From: Anniella stebbinsi
Taxonomy: Eukaryota > Chordata > Lepidosauria > Squamata > Anniellidae
Reading direction: 5' to 3'
Length of the DNA stretch: 64,000 nucleotides
NCBI GenBank assembly: GCA_029215795.1
Contig: JARDYH010000001.1
Location: forward strand, 185,759,654-185,823,653
In this document: one piece after another, positions 45,271 to 57,930 of the stretch
How positions within the stretch are numbered: position 1 is the first letter of the stretch
Layout of the letters: each line of letters starts with the position of its first letter
Notes under the pieces: generated by a model
Database searches by the model: none
Seen by the model: only the letters and a program-made list of their open reading frames with translations
Told to the model about the DNA's origin: nothing
Made by a program: the position numbers and the translations under genes

Positions 45271-45437
45271 GTGGGTTGTCGTGATGGCAACGACCCAGTA
45301 GGAGTCTAGATGGGTGGCAGGGGAGGCAAATTTTCCAAATTTTGGGGCAAAAATGCGGATCCCCCCCCCCCCCCGGACCCAATTTTGCCACCATTTTCCG
45401 GACTTGTCCGGGGTTTCCGGTCGTCTGGTCAGCCTAC
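45271..45437. mobile_element. hAT MITE right end (CTGGTCAGCCTA terminus)
   Basis: It ends TCTGGTCAGCCTA at 45437, the same right terminus as the complete element at 4908-5227. The interior includes a C15 run (45361-45375) and GGACTTGTCCGGGGTTTCCG. No left end or duplication was found, so it is truncated or from a different subfamily. Confidence 0.5.
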
Positions 45438-46346
45438 AGTTACAGGACATGCTTATTTGAACATTGCTGCTCAAGGGGTGCCACCAGGTGCTGAATCTAA
45501 AGTTCACATACTTTTTCACACATGGATATTGAATGTTGAATCAATTGTAGATAAATAAATGTTGGAAAAGCATAATGTTTGTGTGTCATTTGTTTAATCA
45601 GGTTCTCTATTGTTCTTTATGGGGTTAGATTAAGTTCTAATAACATTTTAGGATTCAGAAACTTTTTCTTGCCACTGTATATATATAAACACAGTATGAA
45701 ACCAATATAAAAACAGAATAAGAACAATAAAAACAATCATTACTTTCAGACATTACATCAAGGCAATCACAAACAGAGCAGTGTCATGTAAACAAATATG
45801 TCTGTGAGGCATTTGAAGCTCAACACACTAGAAAAGACTAGCTATTTTTGTGGTGGTTGCTATTAACTAAGTAGAACCATATAGTAAAAAATCCTGGGAT
45901 GGTTTCCAGTGCAGAAAAGATTCCATTAATTTCTTGTGAAACACAGGAAACGGGCCCTACGAACTCTTAAGTTCTTCAAAAATGATTTTTCTCTGCTATA
46001 AAAGACTCCTAATGTGACTGTGCAACAAGAAGCAACATCACAGTAGGTGCCCCTGAGTCCTAACAACTAAAAATAGCCAAATGCAAATCCTGCCTTAGTT
46101 TCTATAGGGACCACCAGCTGTCAGGCTCCAAGTTGGGTCAGCCAGCCAGTCTGGGTATCTTATGCTGCAACAATTAAGTGCCATTGCACATATTATCCTG
46201 ATGCACATGTAGGTCAGAGTGGAAACAAGCTGCTGCTTGAAGGCTTGTTAAGTCCTCAGTTAATGAGAGCTTTGGATTAATTTCCCAATAACTGAACAAT
46301 TTTGCTATTGTTGGTCACAACAGGATAGCTTGTGTGCTGTTAAGAC

Positions 46347-46406
<60 letters not shown>

Positions 46407-47010
46407 GAGGGGAGGGAGAGGGAGAGGGAGAGATGGTGGGGAGCTTATTAGTGTTGAAGAGATGTGGCTGGGAATCATAAGTAAGGTTAATATCCCCATA
46501 CCGTTTTATGATTTGCTTCACAGAACTGTCACTTCTCAGCGCTGGCTTGGTTCCAATGTTCCTGTTGCAGAGAAATAGCAGAGGCTGACGCAGAGACAAT
46601 TGGGGCTGATGGTATAGGGTGACAAGGAAGCATCATGAACTCCCACAAAAATGATCTGGAGTGAGAGTTATAAAAAATAATCAGAACAAGAGCAGAAAAA
46701 AAACAAATGCCTCAGCCTACTTAGTACATGCATTACATCAGATCCTGCAACAATAAAAACCAACTCTTAAAGGAAGAATAATTCCTATAACTATGAGCGT
46801 CGTCAAACAAGCATTTTATCGTACGCTCGCTACTGCCCACTTAAGGATGCTGCTTCCTCTTGTCTCCCCATGTAAAGAGACCATCGCTATTGTGGGACAG
46901 CAGAAGGAGGCCATAGTGACGCAAAAACCCACCCCCCTGAGGACGCTCTACATATTCAATACACCACAAAGAGAAGTAAGCAACATTATCTTAAGCAGGT
47001 AGAGGGTTTT
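45438..47010. other. No gene recognised; long (GT)n
   Basis: AT-rich intergenic DNA with a long (GT)n microsatellite at 46348-46402, followed by GGGAGA repeats to about 46432. No coding block is recognised. Confidence 0.6.
46348..46402. repeat. (GT)n microsatellite, about 27 units
   Basis: An uninterrupted GT run of 55 nt directly followed by a purine-rich GGGAGA minisatellite. Confidence 0.98.
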
Positions 47011-47019
47011 GCTCGCTGC

Positions 47020-47159
47020 TGATTTAAAGTGTTTTATTGGTGTTTTATTGGTGTTTTAATGATGTACTGGTTTTATCTGCTTTTAATCAGTTTTTGTATT
47101 TTGTGTTTGGTGTTGTTCCCCGCCTCGATCCGTTGGGAGAGGCGGGTGATAAATAAATA

Positions 47160-47204
<45 letters not shown>
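47020..47204 (+). mobile_element. L2 3' tail with (ATT)n
   Basis: TTGTTCCCCGCCTCGATCCG and GAGAGGCGGGTGATAAATAA are the diagnostic L2 subfamily end. The tail has become about 15 ATT triplets (47160-47204). Confidence 0.85.
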
Positions 47205-48181
47205 CTCTTCCTGTTTCTCTTGGCCATATGTAACTGAACTGGACAAGTCAGGCAATTGGGATGGATAGCTAAAAACGTTTCTTTCTGAAGGCAGCCGGCT
47301 CTTCTCTTGCCTTGAGGCACAAAATACCCTTCTATAATAGAAGGATCTGCCTGGGAGCTTTTGGTCTGCTGTGACAAACACATACATGCTGAGGTTATTG
47401 CTTTTGGTAAGTTGGCACCATGCTAGGATGCCTGAAAGGGCTTAGCTCACTTTTGTTTTCCAGTAGGCATCCAAAAATGTAATATTTTTAATATGGTCTT
47501 ACTCAAACCAGCCAAAGCTTTTGAGATGACGTCTACAATGGCTACACTACTGGCATCAGAAATGGAGGCTATTATATGACTGGACAAAACAAAAATCAGT
47601 CTCCAATAAGATTTTGCTGAACTCAGATGTCTATAAAACTAAGCAATTGTGAGTTCACACAACACGCTAAGCCACCCTGCAAATTAACCACCATGAGGGT
47701 TGTTCGTTGAACAACCTATGTTACTCCTGACAGACGATGGGCTTGCCGTGCTCGTTCTCCACCTCAGTCCTCCTACTGGCTCTGGCACATATCCTTAGGC
47801 ATCTTTGTGACAAAACTCCTCATTGCCTCAGTCCCTACATCAGCACCCCTTCTGCAATTGGTCTGCTGGGGTTGCTGGCAACCGAGGGAAACTCCCCTTA
47901 CCCCCACATCAGCTTGACAAATGGAATTGATTTCCTGAGCCCTTATGAACATGGTAATGTGTATGCCAGTTTTTTTCTTTTCTTTTGGGGGACTTTTGCT
48001 GTTGCAGAACAACGCAACTCCATCTCACAGATATTTAGCCAAGCATCTCCATATTCCCCTCTTCTACTCCGTCACTTACATTGCTAGCTAGTGAACACCT
48101 TAACACCTGCCTGCAAAGGGCCTTCTCTCCTCCTGCAGCCAGCTGCCTCCAGCTCCACCCCTCAAGCCCCAGCATCAGATC

Positions 48182-48222
<41 letters not shown>

Positions 48223-49000
48223 TGATATGCAGTTACATGGACATGGAATATTCACAGACCCTAGCCAGCCACCACTAGTCAGGGCTAGTCCTGGAAAGAA
48301 TGGTTCCAAAAGGTAGAAGAGAAGCCTTGCCTGGGCAGCGCCAAGGCCAAGAATGCTGCACGAATCTAACAGTTGGCCAAAATGGAAACGAACATGCAAT
48401 GAATCAGGAAAACAAGAATAACCACCCAACCACCCCCCCAGACATGTTTTACCCGCTCCACAGGCAACCACAAAAGTGGGACATCCAAAGCAACGCACAG
48501 CTTGGTCAGATGAAAGGAATTGTAATGTTATGCATTGTTTCTATAAAAGCACAAAACTAAAAAAAAAAAATAGCATCCAGGTACCGAACAGAACTCCATA
48601 TGTTATTTCTTAAAATCTACCCCTGCCTAACAGACACTGTAACAGTCATAATCAACGACACAAGGCTAACGGAACATGAAATTCAAACAATTAAAGAAGA
48701 AATCGCACAACAGAATACCAACATGGAAGGCATAGATGCACCAACAGCAACACGCATACAAACAACCATAGAAGAAATAGCAACCCTAGACTACCCCCCA
48801 GAGGATTCCCAGACAACAACACAATCTGAGACCTATAACGACACAAGCGATGTTGTATACGTTGGAAGAAATCGAGACAAATCTAACAAAATAGAGAGAA
48901 ACTGGCCCAATCAAAAAAACAACCCACTACCTAGAGCTTCATCACACCAGCAGTTTAACTCACTCTCGCCATGCTTGGTATCTGGTTTTGCAGCACGAGA
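47205..49000. other. No gene recognised; (AAT)n and an unassigned frame
   Basis: It contains an (AAT)n run at 48182-48219. A 155-codon open frame (48600-49067) includes TEHEIQTIKEEIAQQNTN, resembling a retrotransposon ORF piece; it runs into the L2 tail that follows, so it is likely part of that element. A TTCACACAACACGCTAAGCC stretch near 47655 recalls Harbinger MITE ends. Confidence 0.45.
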
Positions 49001-49240
49001 CTCACATGACATTGTCCCTGTGAAGGATCATGAAGACTGCTCTCTTCCGGCAGGCCTATCCAGATGAATTTTAGGATGTTTTTAATGATGTATTTTTTTC
49101 TTGTTTTTAAAATTTTAACTGTTTTGTGATTCTTGTTTTTATATTGTTGTTGTTCCCCGCCTCAATCAAGAGGGAGAGGCGAGTTATAAATAATAATAAT
49201 AATAATAATAATAATAATTATTATTATTATTATTATTATA
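49000..49240 (+). mobile_element. L2 3' end with AAT/ATT microsatellite
   Basis: GACTGCTCTCTTCCGGCAGG then GTTCCCCGCCTCAATCAAGA and a (AAT)n-(ATT)n tail (49186-49240). It is the same subfamily as the copies at 47020 and 54270. Confidence 0.85.
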
Positions 49241-49249
49241 TATGGCGAG

Positions 49250-49580
49250 GTCAGAATGGAAATGATCTTTAAAAAATTCATATAAAATCGAGGGTTGGAG
49301 GGATCAATTTCAAATTTCATACACATACTTAGGCATATCCCATAAACACTGTGACCAAGTTTCAAGCCTCTAACTTTGAAAATACAGAAGTTATAGGTTT
49401 ATTTTATGGCAGTCCGGTAATCCCCCCCCCCCAAAAAAAACTGTTATAATCGGGCTGAAAATTTTCAGATCGGATATTTATTGGAAGTTTTTTTATCAGA
49501 TCGTTATCGGTAATCGGATGTCCGATAATGACCTTATCATATCGTAATCGGACATTTTTACGATATGATACACATCCCTA
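49250..49580 (+). mobile_element. hAT element right end (CACATCCCTA terminus), truncated
   Basis: It ends ACGATATGATACACATCCCTA at 49580, the terminus of the 3.6-kb hAT element at 56882. It shares its inner ATCGGA/CCGATAA words and the CTGTGACCAAGTTTCAAGCC block that the large element carries near 60255. No left end is visible. Confidence 0.75.
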
Positions 49581-51240
49581 CTATGCATTTCCCTTGAGGA
49601 AGTGACAGGTCTTGGGCTTCCATGCATTCTCCATGACTTCTGCCACATGCCTCCCAGACTTTCGGGAGAAGCGGGGATGTCAGTTTCCCAGACATTTTAC
49701 TAATTTTTAACAAAACCTGCTGGACATCCCAGAAGAAAGCCAACAACTGGGGAAATTTGGGTAAATCCGGGCATATGGTCACTCTAATAAATAATAATAA
49801 TAAATTAAAAAGGCATAAAAGTGGTGTGAGGCCACACCTTAAGGTAGGAATCCTTGAGTGGAGAAGACTAGCAGCAGGCCACAATCGGAAGACCTTTTAT
49901 AGGCTGAGCCCCAGGAAACAGAAGCAGAAAGAAGCTCTGCTAGAAGGGGTTTGGAATTTGAAAAAGATACTTGGGAAAAGCACAACCTGATCCCTATTCC
50001 CTTGTCCCCATGTAAGAAAAAATGAAACACATCTACTTGATCTCTTTGCCCTGCTTGATCCCAGGGCAAGGAGGAGCTGCAGGTGAGAATTCTTGCATGT
50101 GGCCCTCAGGTTTGTACACCTATGCATGATTCCTTGTAGAGGGCAGCAGCAGAGTCTCCAACCTAATGCTTTCACTAGGCCCCATAAACCCTCTGAGTGG
50201 CCCTGCAAAGCTGAACATGAGGAGGGGGGGCACGAAAGGCATGCCTCATCAAGGGAGCTATTTATACTAGGGCCAGCTCTGTGGAAGAGATGGAAAAAAA
50301 GATGGAAGAGGGTTGCAAATTGAAGATGTTGTCATCATCTGGACCCCCTGTAAAATTCAGTGAATGAGGCAGGGAGATTGCACAACAAAATCTTTGTCTG
50401 GAAGCACCTTCACATTTCTATTCAGTTTAACACATGCAGTTGTCCTATATTGGCTGATAGTGCTGGAGCTCATTTTTCAAGGGGAGAATCTACCCTGGAG
50501 CCCCTTTTGTTCATGAGGCACCACTATAGCGCTGACATGTTTTCCACGTGCAGTTGTGGCTTGGTGGACACGTGTTTATCAATACAGCGCAGTATCTGTC
50601 GTCTTTGTCATGTGATTCAGCGAGGCGAGGGACAAAAGCACCCAAACACCGAAGCGGCAGGGAGAGAAAACCTCTGGGGCTGGAGAGCTGTAAAGGCTTT
50701 ATTTGTATAAAAGGCCCTTTGAATTATAAAAATTAATTTTCAAAAATGCTAATGTGATTAAGTGCCACACACTAATGCATAGTGTAATTGTGGAAGATGC
50801 AGGAGTTTGAATTACTTTGTAATGTTACTTAATGCCACATGTCACTTTGCAGCTTGTGCTAGAAGAGGCAGGGATGGTTGTAAGAATAGCCCCACTGCCT
50901 CAGGGGTTTGGGGGTCTTTCTTTTCTTTTTTTACATTGCTTAATGCATATTAATATGTACGCTACTGATCATGCTCAAGGACAGTAAGGGATGTTCCGTG
51001 CTACAAAATGAAACCTGGTTCCATATTCTTTTGCCCACATTTCTGATCAGACTTCATTATTCTATTCAAAAGATGAACAAGATAAATTCTGTAAAAGAGG
51101 ATTGGATTCTGTTACATGTTATTTAGCACCAACATAAATCTGAAATACAGAGAGGAAAAGACTATAATAATAGTGCTTATTAAGAGAAATCTGCAGTGGT
51201 GCAAAGGATTTGTAGAACCTACAAGAAAAGAAGTGTGTGC
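49581..51240. other. No gene recognised
   Basis: It contains a hAT-like right end GGCATATGGTCACTCTA at about 49777-49793, followed by an AATAAT run. Otherwise it is featureless intergenic DNA. Confidence 0.45.
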
Positions 51241-53580
51241 AGATAAGGTGACCAAATGTCAGGAAAAACCAGGACATGTCAGGATTTTTGGTAACAAATC
51301 CGGGAAGGGGGGGGGATTTTGAAATCTGAATAAAAATCTGGATTTTCCCATCCTCCCCCCACCCAAAGGGCAGCTCTACTTTATAGTCAATGGGAATTAA
51401 CAAAAATGCTTACAGCTCCATCATTTTTAAAGGTAAAGAGATGAAACTTGGCACCATGTTAGCCTTTATGTAGAGCTTTAGCCATGCCAAATTTGAAGCA
51501 GGTTGAGGCTTTAAAACTATTTAAAAACAATAGCAACAACAACACTGGAGCCAACAAACTCAGGTTGTCAAATCTCCTCTTTGGGGTCTTGCCCTTGAAC
51601 AGTTTCAGCCCTTGGCATCAAGGGTGTTCGAATAGATAGCAGTTCCAGCCTATCAGAGGAATGTATGGAGACTGGAAGCACAACCCCCATACAGAGGTCA
51701 TGTGGGAGGAACCTTAGCGAGCTCAGCAGATTCTGTTTCACTTCTGAATAAAAGCTTATATCAAGTAAGCATCTGTCCTCTGTAGGATAAAAGAGCCATA
51801 ATAAAACAAAGGGGGCCTCAAGTTTTTAGCTAAGAAGTGCTGGGCGAGCAGGGCACTTTTCCTATTGCAGATTTGGTGAGCAGTCAGGCACCTGGAGCTC
51901 AGCAGACACGGAGAGTCAAGATCAAAATGTGGGAAAGGAGAGGCCAGTCAAAGCAGCCCACAGGCCAAAACAGAATGGGCCAGAGGCCTTTTTCTCAGAG
52001 TTCCACATCATGGGTGATGAAGGGTCGTCCTTAGAGAAAAACTCTCATGACCAACAGTGAGGTGTCAGTCGAGAGAGAGGCTCTCATCTTTGCAAATGCC
52101 CTGTTGCTGCGGATGTTGGAACCTGGCGTGTTGTTGCTTTGCTTCGCTACCCCTTCCCTTCCACTTCACTTTGTTCACTTGTGAACTAGGCTCTGTCTGC
52201 ACTACTGGCATGCAACACAGAATGTTTGAAATGCATGTCAGAGAAAAATAGATTTCTGGCTTTAGCTGGCTGGCATATCTCTTGGAAACAGAGTTAGACT
52301 GAAGACACAACTCAGAGATGGCTGTAGCTGAGCCCTGAGAGGCTAGTTTGCCACGCAAAGCCTTCTAAGAGCATCTCAGAGTCCAGTGTTGGTGCAGGCA
52401 GAGGCGGCTGGCGGCGGAGGTGGATTTTAAAGTAAGAGTCACCAGACATGACCAAGCAATAAGCTGGCACCCTTCCCCCAGCCACGGGGTACAAGTGCAC
52501 AGCCTGGCTGGACTGTTGGGAGACTTTGGCAGAGGAAGGGAGATTGATTATTTGAGGCTGGAGGCTTTGGTTTGGCTGCCATGACAAAGAGGGAACAGAG
52601 GCTGCACAAGACAACCCAGAAACACCTGTTGTAACTTAGCCCCATGGTGCTGGCATGCAATGCAGGGCATTAGAAAGAGGGTCTCAGAGTTGTGTATTTG
52701 TGCAGGAAGTAGACAGGAGTTTAAAGTCTGGATGTGTGGAGTGGTGCCGATGCACAAGCCTTGAGAAGGTAATGTATATAAGTGAGAAATATGAATGGGC
52801 AAAGTGATGTCCCCCCCACAACACCCACTCTAATGTTAGAGTAGAGAAACTTGTGACGATCATATACAAGTTTTTTTTTAAATTGAAATTTAAAAATAAA
52901 AAAGCCAGCCGCCGGCAGCAAACTCTGTTAAGCAGCAGCTTGCAGTGGAGTGAGGATACAACCAGAAAAGATATTTGAGGGAAGGGAGAATGTATCACAC
53001 AAAGTATAGCAACAAAGTACAGCAAAAGCTAAAAAAGTAGGAGTGAGTGAAGTAAATTTCAGATACATTGGATGTCTCATTTGTTATTTCAGTGATTTTA
53101 ACATTAAGATGTTATCTAGAACAAATTTGTCTTAATTGTGTGCTGTAAAATCAGACATGTGACCAAGGCTATGTTCAGGTGGGCATCCCTCCCCCTTGGT
53201 GCTGAACATGTCCCCTGGGAGCCAGCCATGTTTTCCTCCTTTTTAGTTTCCAAAATATGGTCACCCTACGTATGGCTATCAGAAAAAGTTATTATCATGC
53301 CTTATATGTTCCTCATTTCTAAAGAAGGCAGCATCTATTCACTGGTATGCTGAAATCATAAGCTGTCAATTGATGAACAAGTAAACAGAACTGAACAGGA
53401 AAATAAAGTAAAACACAAGAGAGGGGGGAGGGGAAACTGTTTGAAAGTAGAGCCTTTAGTTCCAACTCAGCGTAGGGAGGATTTAAGACCCCCGTAATTT
53501 CCCATTACTACTTTCCTCCCCTCTTAATTCACAACCCAAGCATAATAGGGCAATGATTTGCTGGGTTGGTCCTGTCACCT
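51241..53580. other. No gene recognised; hAT-end fragments
   Basis: AAGGTGACCAAATGTCAGGA at 51247 and ATATGGTCACCCTA at about 53265-53276 are left- and right-type ends of TAGGGTGACCA elements, each apparently solo. The 51300-51540 stretch resembles hAT interior sequence. No gene is seen. Confidence 0.45.
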
Positions 53581-53583
53581 TTT

Positions 53584-54132
53584 TTAAAAAATAGGAACTA
53601 TAATCGCTTTACTCCAAATATCTGGAATCTTTCCAGAGTTATTAATAAAAGTAGACAGAGCTGCTAATGGGGGAGCCCACCATTCTGGATTAGATTTTAA
53701 AAGATCAGCGGGTATAGAATCTGGGCCTGGAGCTTTGCCAGATTTAAGTTCAATAATCAAATCAACAATTTCACCATGGATAACAGATTGCCACTCTGGG
53801 ACATCAGGAGACAGTTGGAAACTGGACACTAAGAAATTGTTTGGATCCTGAAAAATTGCAGAAAAGTATCTTCCCCACTCATAATTGGAGATACAACAAG
53901 CAGGATGTTCTTGTCGCTCTGACAAAGTCCCAGTGACAATTTGGCAGAATACTTTGCTACCCTTCTTTTGTGTGGCATGTAGTAGTTGATTCCATTTCTC
54001 TCTCTCTTTAGCTCTTTTCTTTTGAATAATAAGTACTTTGTATTCCCATTTCAGGATAAACTCAAATTGAATCCCACAGTCTGTGTGATAATGCCCAGAA
54101 TCTACTGCCAATAGTTCCAGGCATACTGACAA
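53584..54132 (-). mobile_element. Non-LTR retrotransposon fragment (same family as 12840-16646), minus strand
   Basis: A 182-codon frame on the minus strand covers the pre-RT linker and RT start: KREKWNQLLHATQKKGSKVF is approximated, then LIIELKSGKAPGPDSIPADL, LKSNPEWWAPPLAALSTFIN and KIPDIWSKAIIVPIF. The GKAPGPD motif is the RT domain-0/1 hallmark of LINEs. It supplies the intact comparison that proves the MITE insertion at 13305. Confidence 0.8.
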
Positions 54133-54269
54133 TCATCTCCACCCATGATGCATTACGTTCCCAGCAATTACATCTATTAACTCAATAAATAGATGTACCT
54201 ATTAAATTTGGCTAGTGCAGATGTGTAAGAATTTTTTAAAATAAGAACAACAAAATTTGCAAATTTCTT

Positions 54270-55160
54270 TATTCATAAGTGAAGCTGAATCCAGACAAGA
54301 CGGAGGTGCTTGCTGTCAAAGGCCCCAACCTGGGTTTGGAGGTGTGTCAACCAGTTCTGGATGGGGTTACACCCTCCCTGAAAGACTGTGTTTGCAGCTT
54401 GGGGGTACTCCTGGATCTGTCACTCCAAATGACAGCCCAGATAGATGCGACGGCCAGGAGTGCCTACTTTCAGCTTCAGCTGATATGCCAGCTGCACCCC
54501 TTTCTAGAGTTGGAAGACCTAAAGACGGTAGTGCATGCGCTGGTAACTTCGTGGTTTGACTTCTGCAATGCGTGTACATAGGGCTACCTTTGTGCCTAGT
54601 CCGGAAACTTCAACTAGTTCAAAATATGGCAGCCAGGTTGGTCACTGGTACATCTAGGGGTGACCATATAACACTAGTCTTAAAATCACTCCACTGGCTG
54701 CCAATTAGCGTCCAGGCAAAGTATTAAAGTGTTGGTTATTACCTTTAAAGCCCTACATGGTTTGGGTCCAGGTTACCTGCGGGATTGCCTTCTCCCATAT
54801 AATCCACCCCACACACTCAGGTCCTCTGGGAAGAATTTACTTCAATCAGCCAGAACTAGGCTGACGAGCATTACCCAGAGGACCTTCTCTTCTGCCGCTC
54901 CCAGACTGTGGAATGGCCTGCTGGAGGAGATTCGACAAATTATCAATCTTCTTGAATTTAAGAGAGCTGTGAAAACTGCTCTCTTCTGGCAGGCCTATCC
55001 AGTTGAATTTTAATATGTTTTTAATAATGTATTTGTTTTTATTTGTTTTAATGTTTTATCTATTTTATGATTCTTGTATTTATATTTATTGTTGTTCCCT
55101 GCCTCGATCTGGATGGAGAGGCGGGTTAGAAATAAAATAAATAATAATAAAAAATAAGTG
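54270..55160 (+). mobile_element. L2 LINE 3' portion (ORF2 C-terminus plus tail)
   Basis: The frame reads KLNPDKTEVLAVKGPNLGLE, then GVLLDLSLQMTAQIDATARS, AYFQLQLICQLHPFLELEDL and VVHALVTSWFDFCNA. After a break it continues with ITFKALHGLGPGYLRDCLLP and SAAPRLWNGLLEEIRQ, then ALFWQAYPVEF and stop. This is the L2 post-RT domain. The 3' UTR ends GCCTCGATCTGGATGGAGAG, GCGGGTTAG and AATAA repeats. It is one frameshift from an intact C-terminus and among the youngest-looking repeats here. Confidence 0.92.
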
Positions 55161-55304
55161 GGAATGCGGGGACTTGAGATTTTAAAAGATTTTGATTAAG
55201 TGCAACAGAGAAACTGACAGATTTGTCCATCTCTGTTCATGAGATGTCCTGCAATGTAACGTCCCCACTTTCTGCTCTTCTTGTTCCTAGATGAATGACT
55301 GCTG

Positions 55305-55380
55305 ACAGTGTAAGCTTGTGGATAAGAGTCCCAATGCAAAGCATGAACTTTACCATTGAGCTACAGCTGCTCTGAAAGAA
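55305..55380 (-). repeat. tRNA-SINE head fragment, minus strand
   Basis: Read on the minus strand it is GAGCAGCTGTAGCTCAATGG and then TTCATGCTTTGCATTGGG, the tRNA-like head with A box of the SINE at 43683. Confidence 0.65.
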
Positions 55381-55440
55381 AAAACCTGCTGAACATTAGG
55401 TGAAGTATGAAATAAAATATCCAATTATCAGCTACACATT

Positions 55441-55952
55441 GGCTGAATTCGGACCACATATTAAGCAACGGAGGGGTAAATAATGTATTGACAGTGCGTT
55501 AGGCAGGCAGGGCTCTCCACACGATACACTGCAGCCGGTGGTGCTCGGCACCGGCAAATGCCCCGGTTGCTAATAACGTACGGTGGCCATGTTGGTTGCA
55601 GCATCTCCTCCCTCCCCCTCCCTCAGCTGTATCCCAGCATGCACCGTGAGTTCTGCCGGCTGTATAGAGTGGCTGGGGGTTTTCAGCTGCTCTGGCCGGC
55701 AGAACTCTATCCCCAAACGGAATAGTCCACGGAGAGAGGGGGGGCCTCAATTCGGACAACACTTTAAACAACAGGGCTTTGGGCTAAACAATGTGCAAGC
55801 CTGTTGTTTCCCTCCGCTGTTTAAATTGCCCGATTAGCATACTGTCAGTTGTGTGTGCATTGTGTGTTACTCCCCACACGACACAATAAGCAACACAACT
55901 GACGATTGTTCCCCCCCTCCTCCGTTGCCTAATATGTCATCCGAATTCAGCC
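55441..55952. mobile_element. 512-bp Harbinger MITE with ATT TSD, related to the 6.35-kb element
   Basis: The ends GGCTGAATTCGGACCACA and TGTCATCCGAATTCAGCC match those of the autonomous element at 28163-34512 and are again flanked by ATT on both sides (55438-55440 and 55953-55955). An internal start-like copy (CTCAATTCGGACAACACTTT at about 55746) makes the right 208 bp resemble the 202-bp module at 28163-28364. It has no coding capacity. It is a plausible substrate for the linked nuclease family. Confidence 0.9.
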
Positions 55953-55955
55953 ATT

Positions 55956-56881
55956 GAAAGGCAGAATTTGCAATAGCTGATGGGTACCAGTGGAGGACTG
56001 GGAGGGAGAGGGCAGGGAATGTGTCAATCAAACGCACCGTTGACTAATTTTAACTTGATGCTGGCCTTAATCCACACCATGGTTGATTATAATTGTGTTG
56101 TGTGGGTAGTACACTCTCAATAATCAACCATGGAGTTGATTAGTAACCCACCATTTACTATTGTATTGTCCAAACATAGCCTACAGTGACTTACTGTCAT
56201 GTCAGAGGTTTTGGTATTGACACTTTCTGAGGCAAGGCTCGTGAAAACTTGAAGCAGAAATTTCCTGACAGACTAGGAAGTGTAGTAAATCATCCAGATG
56301 ATTTCCTACTCAAACTAGCATATCTGTCTAACAGATTTTCCCCTGTTCATAGACATTTTCCACTTATGAATAACTGGCAAATGTCACATCTAGTGTATAA
56401 TCACTTCATGGGCACAGGGCTTTGCAGTCTCCTTGCATTGCTTCCATGGGGCAACAGAATCATTTAATATTTCCATCCATCTCTGATCATTCAGAAGGGA
56501 GATGACAGACTCTCTGAGAACTGTGGTCCATCAACCTTTTCCTAACCTGACTGATGCTTGCCTGCATCAGCAGTGGCTGAAGTCACTGTCCAACACATCT
56601 TGAGGGCATCAGGTGGCTGAACCCAGTCTGATTAAGCTACTTTTTAATTTTGTTTTTTCAAACTACTAGCCCTGTGGTAACACAGGATTTACACTAGTAC
56701 AAGTAGGTATGTATACTATAATTTGTGCGCTTATGTATAATGAAGAATATTACATAACTAGAGCAAGGAATTTAGAATGGCACCCATTTGCCTCTCTTAA
56801 TGGCAAACACTATTGCACACTTTTCCAAGGTAAAGAACAAGTTAATAAGTACACCTACCACTCTTTATCTTGGAAAAGAAT
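55956..56881. other. No gene recognised
   Basis: Intergenic. CCATGGTTGATTATAATTGT and AATCAACCATGGAGTTGATT at 56075-56145 are inverted and may be a small MITE remnant. Confidence 0.5.
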
Positions 56882-57930
56882 TAGGGATGTGTATCGTATT
56901 GTTAAAATGTCCGATAGCAATACAATATGGTCTTTATCGGACAACCGATTAACGATAACGATACGATACAACAGCCTACAATAATTATCGGAGATGATAA
57001 AAATCATCCAATAATTATCGGAATTTTATCGTATTATCAGAAGGCTCTTTTTCATTTGGGGCCACATGGACAGAGCTAGAAGTTGGGATGTGTTTGCTGA
57101 GACTGACAGATTCAGTGACCAATCGTGCAGCAAGGATTCCAGCAGGCTCCAATCACAATGTTGGAGGAGGGCTAAGGATATCCCAGCATAAAACCCCCAC
57201 ACTTGGTGTTCCAGCTCTGTTGGGAGTTAGGCGTTGAGAAAGAAGGGTGGATTTTGTTGGAGCTCTGTCCTGAGTCTTATAGTTAGTTACTTACTGCTGG
57301 ATTGATTTTGGTGGCGAATTGTTGGAGATTCATTCTAATCTTGCATCTTTCTGTTCCCTTCTGTGTCTCAGGTTCATTTGGTTGTTCGTTGCTTGTGTGT
57401 TTGAGTTATAATTTATATGTTTTCTGGTTGGTTTGATTGAAGGGCTAGGTTAGCGTGAGTGGGGGTACTGTGACTGAGTATGTTGTTGTCCCCTTCCCTG
57501 TTTAACTTTCATATATATATATATATTTCTCCCTCCCCCCTCTCTCTGTGTACGTGTGTGTTTGCTTGATTGATTGTGAGTGTGCTGGTGTGTCCTGTAG
57601 CCTGCTACACAGAATATCACTCACTCCACACAAAGTCACAAACTGTGGGCAAAGCATACATTGTAATTATTATAAATAATTTCAATCACCTTGCAGCAGT
57701 ATGAAACGCGGCTCTAAGGCGCGCCTTGGGCGAGGTGGCTCTGGGTCTAGGAGAGATGCTGTTGCTGGGGGCAGTTCTGGGGTGGCTGTCTCTCCCCCAG
57801 TGAAATCAAGCACACGTCTTCCTTGGCGCTAGCCCGGCCTGTCAAGTCGCTTCCTGCAAGATGTATTCTTTCTTAGACTACCCCTCTGGAATCGAACCCA
57901 GATTCCCTGTTAATAGGAATGTTGTAGAAC

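Noticed and set aside
45361..45375. Poly-C tract as an assembly gap or G-quadruplex
   Set aside because: It is only a single homopolymer; similar C-runs occur at several other sites and there are no grouped G-runs on the other strand with loops.
48600..49067. 155-codon frame as a novel gene
   Set aside because: It runs directly into an L2 3' end, has no start context or splice support, and is probably a retrotransposon ORF fragment.
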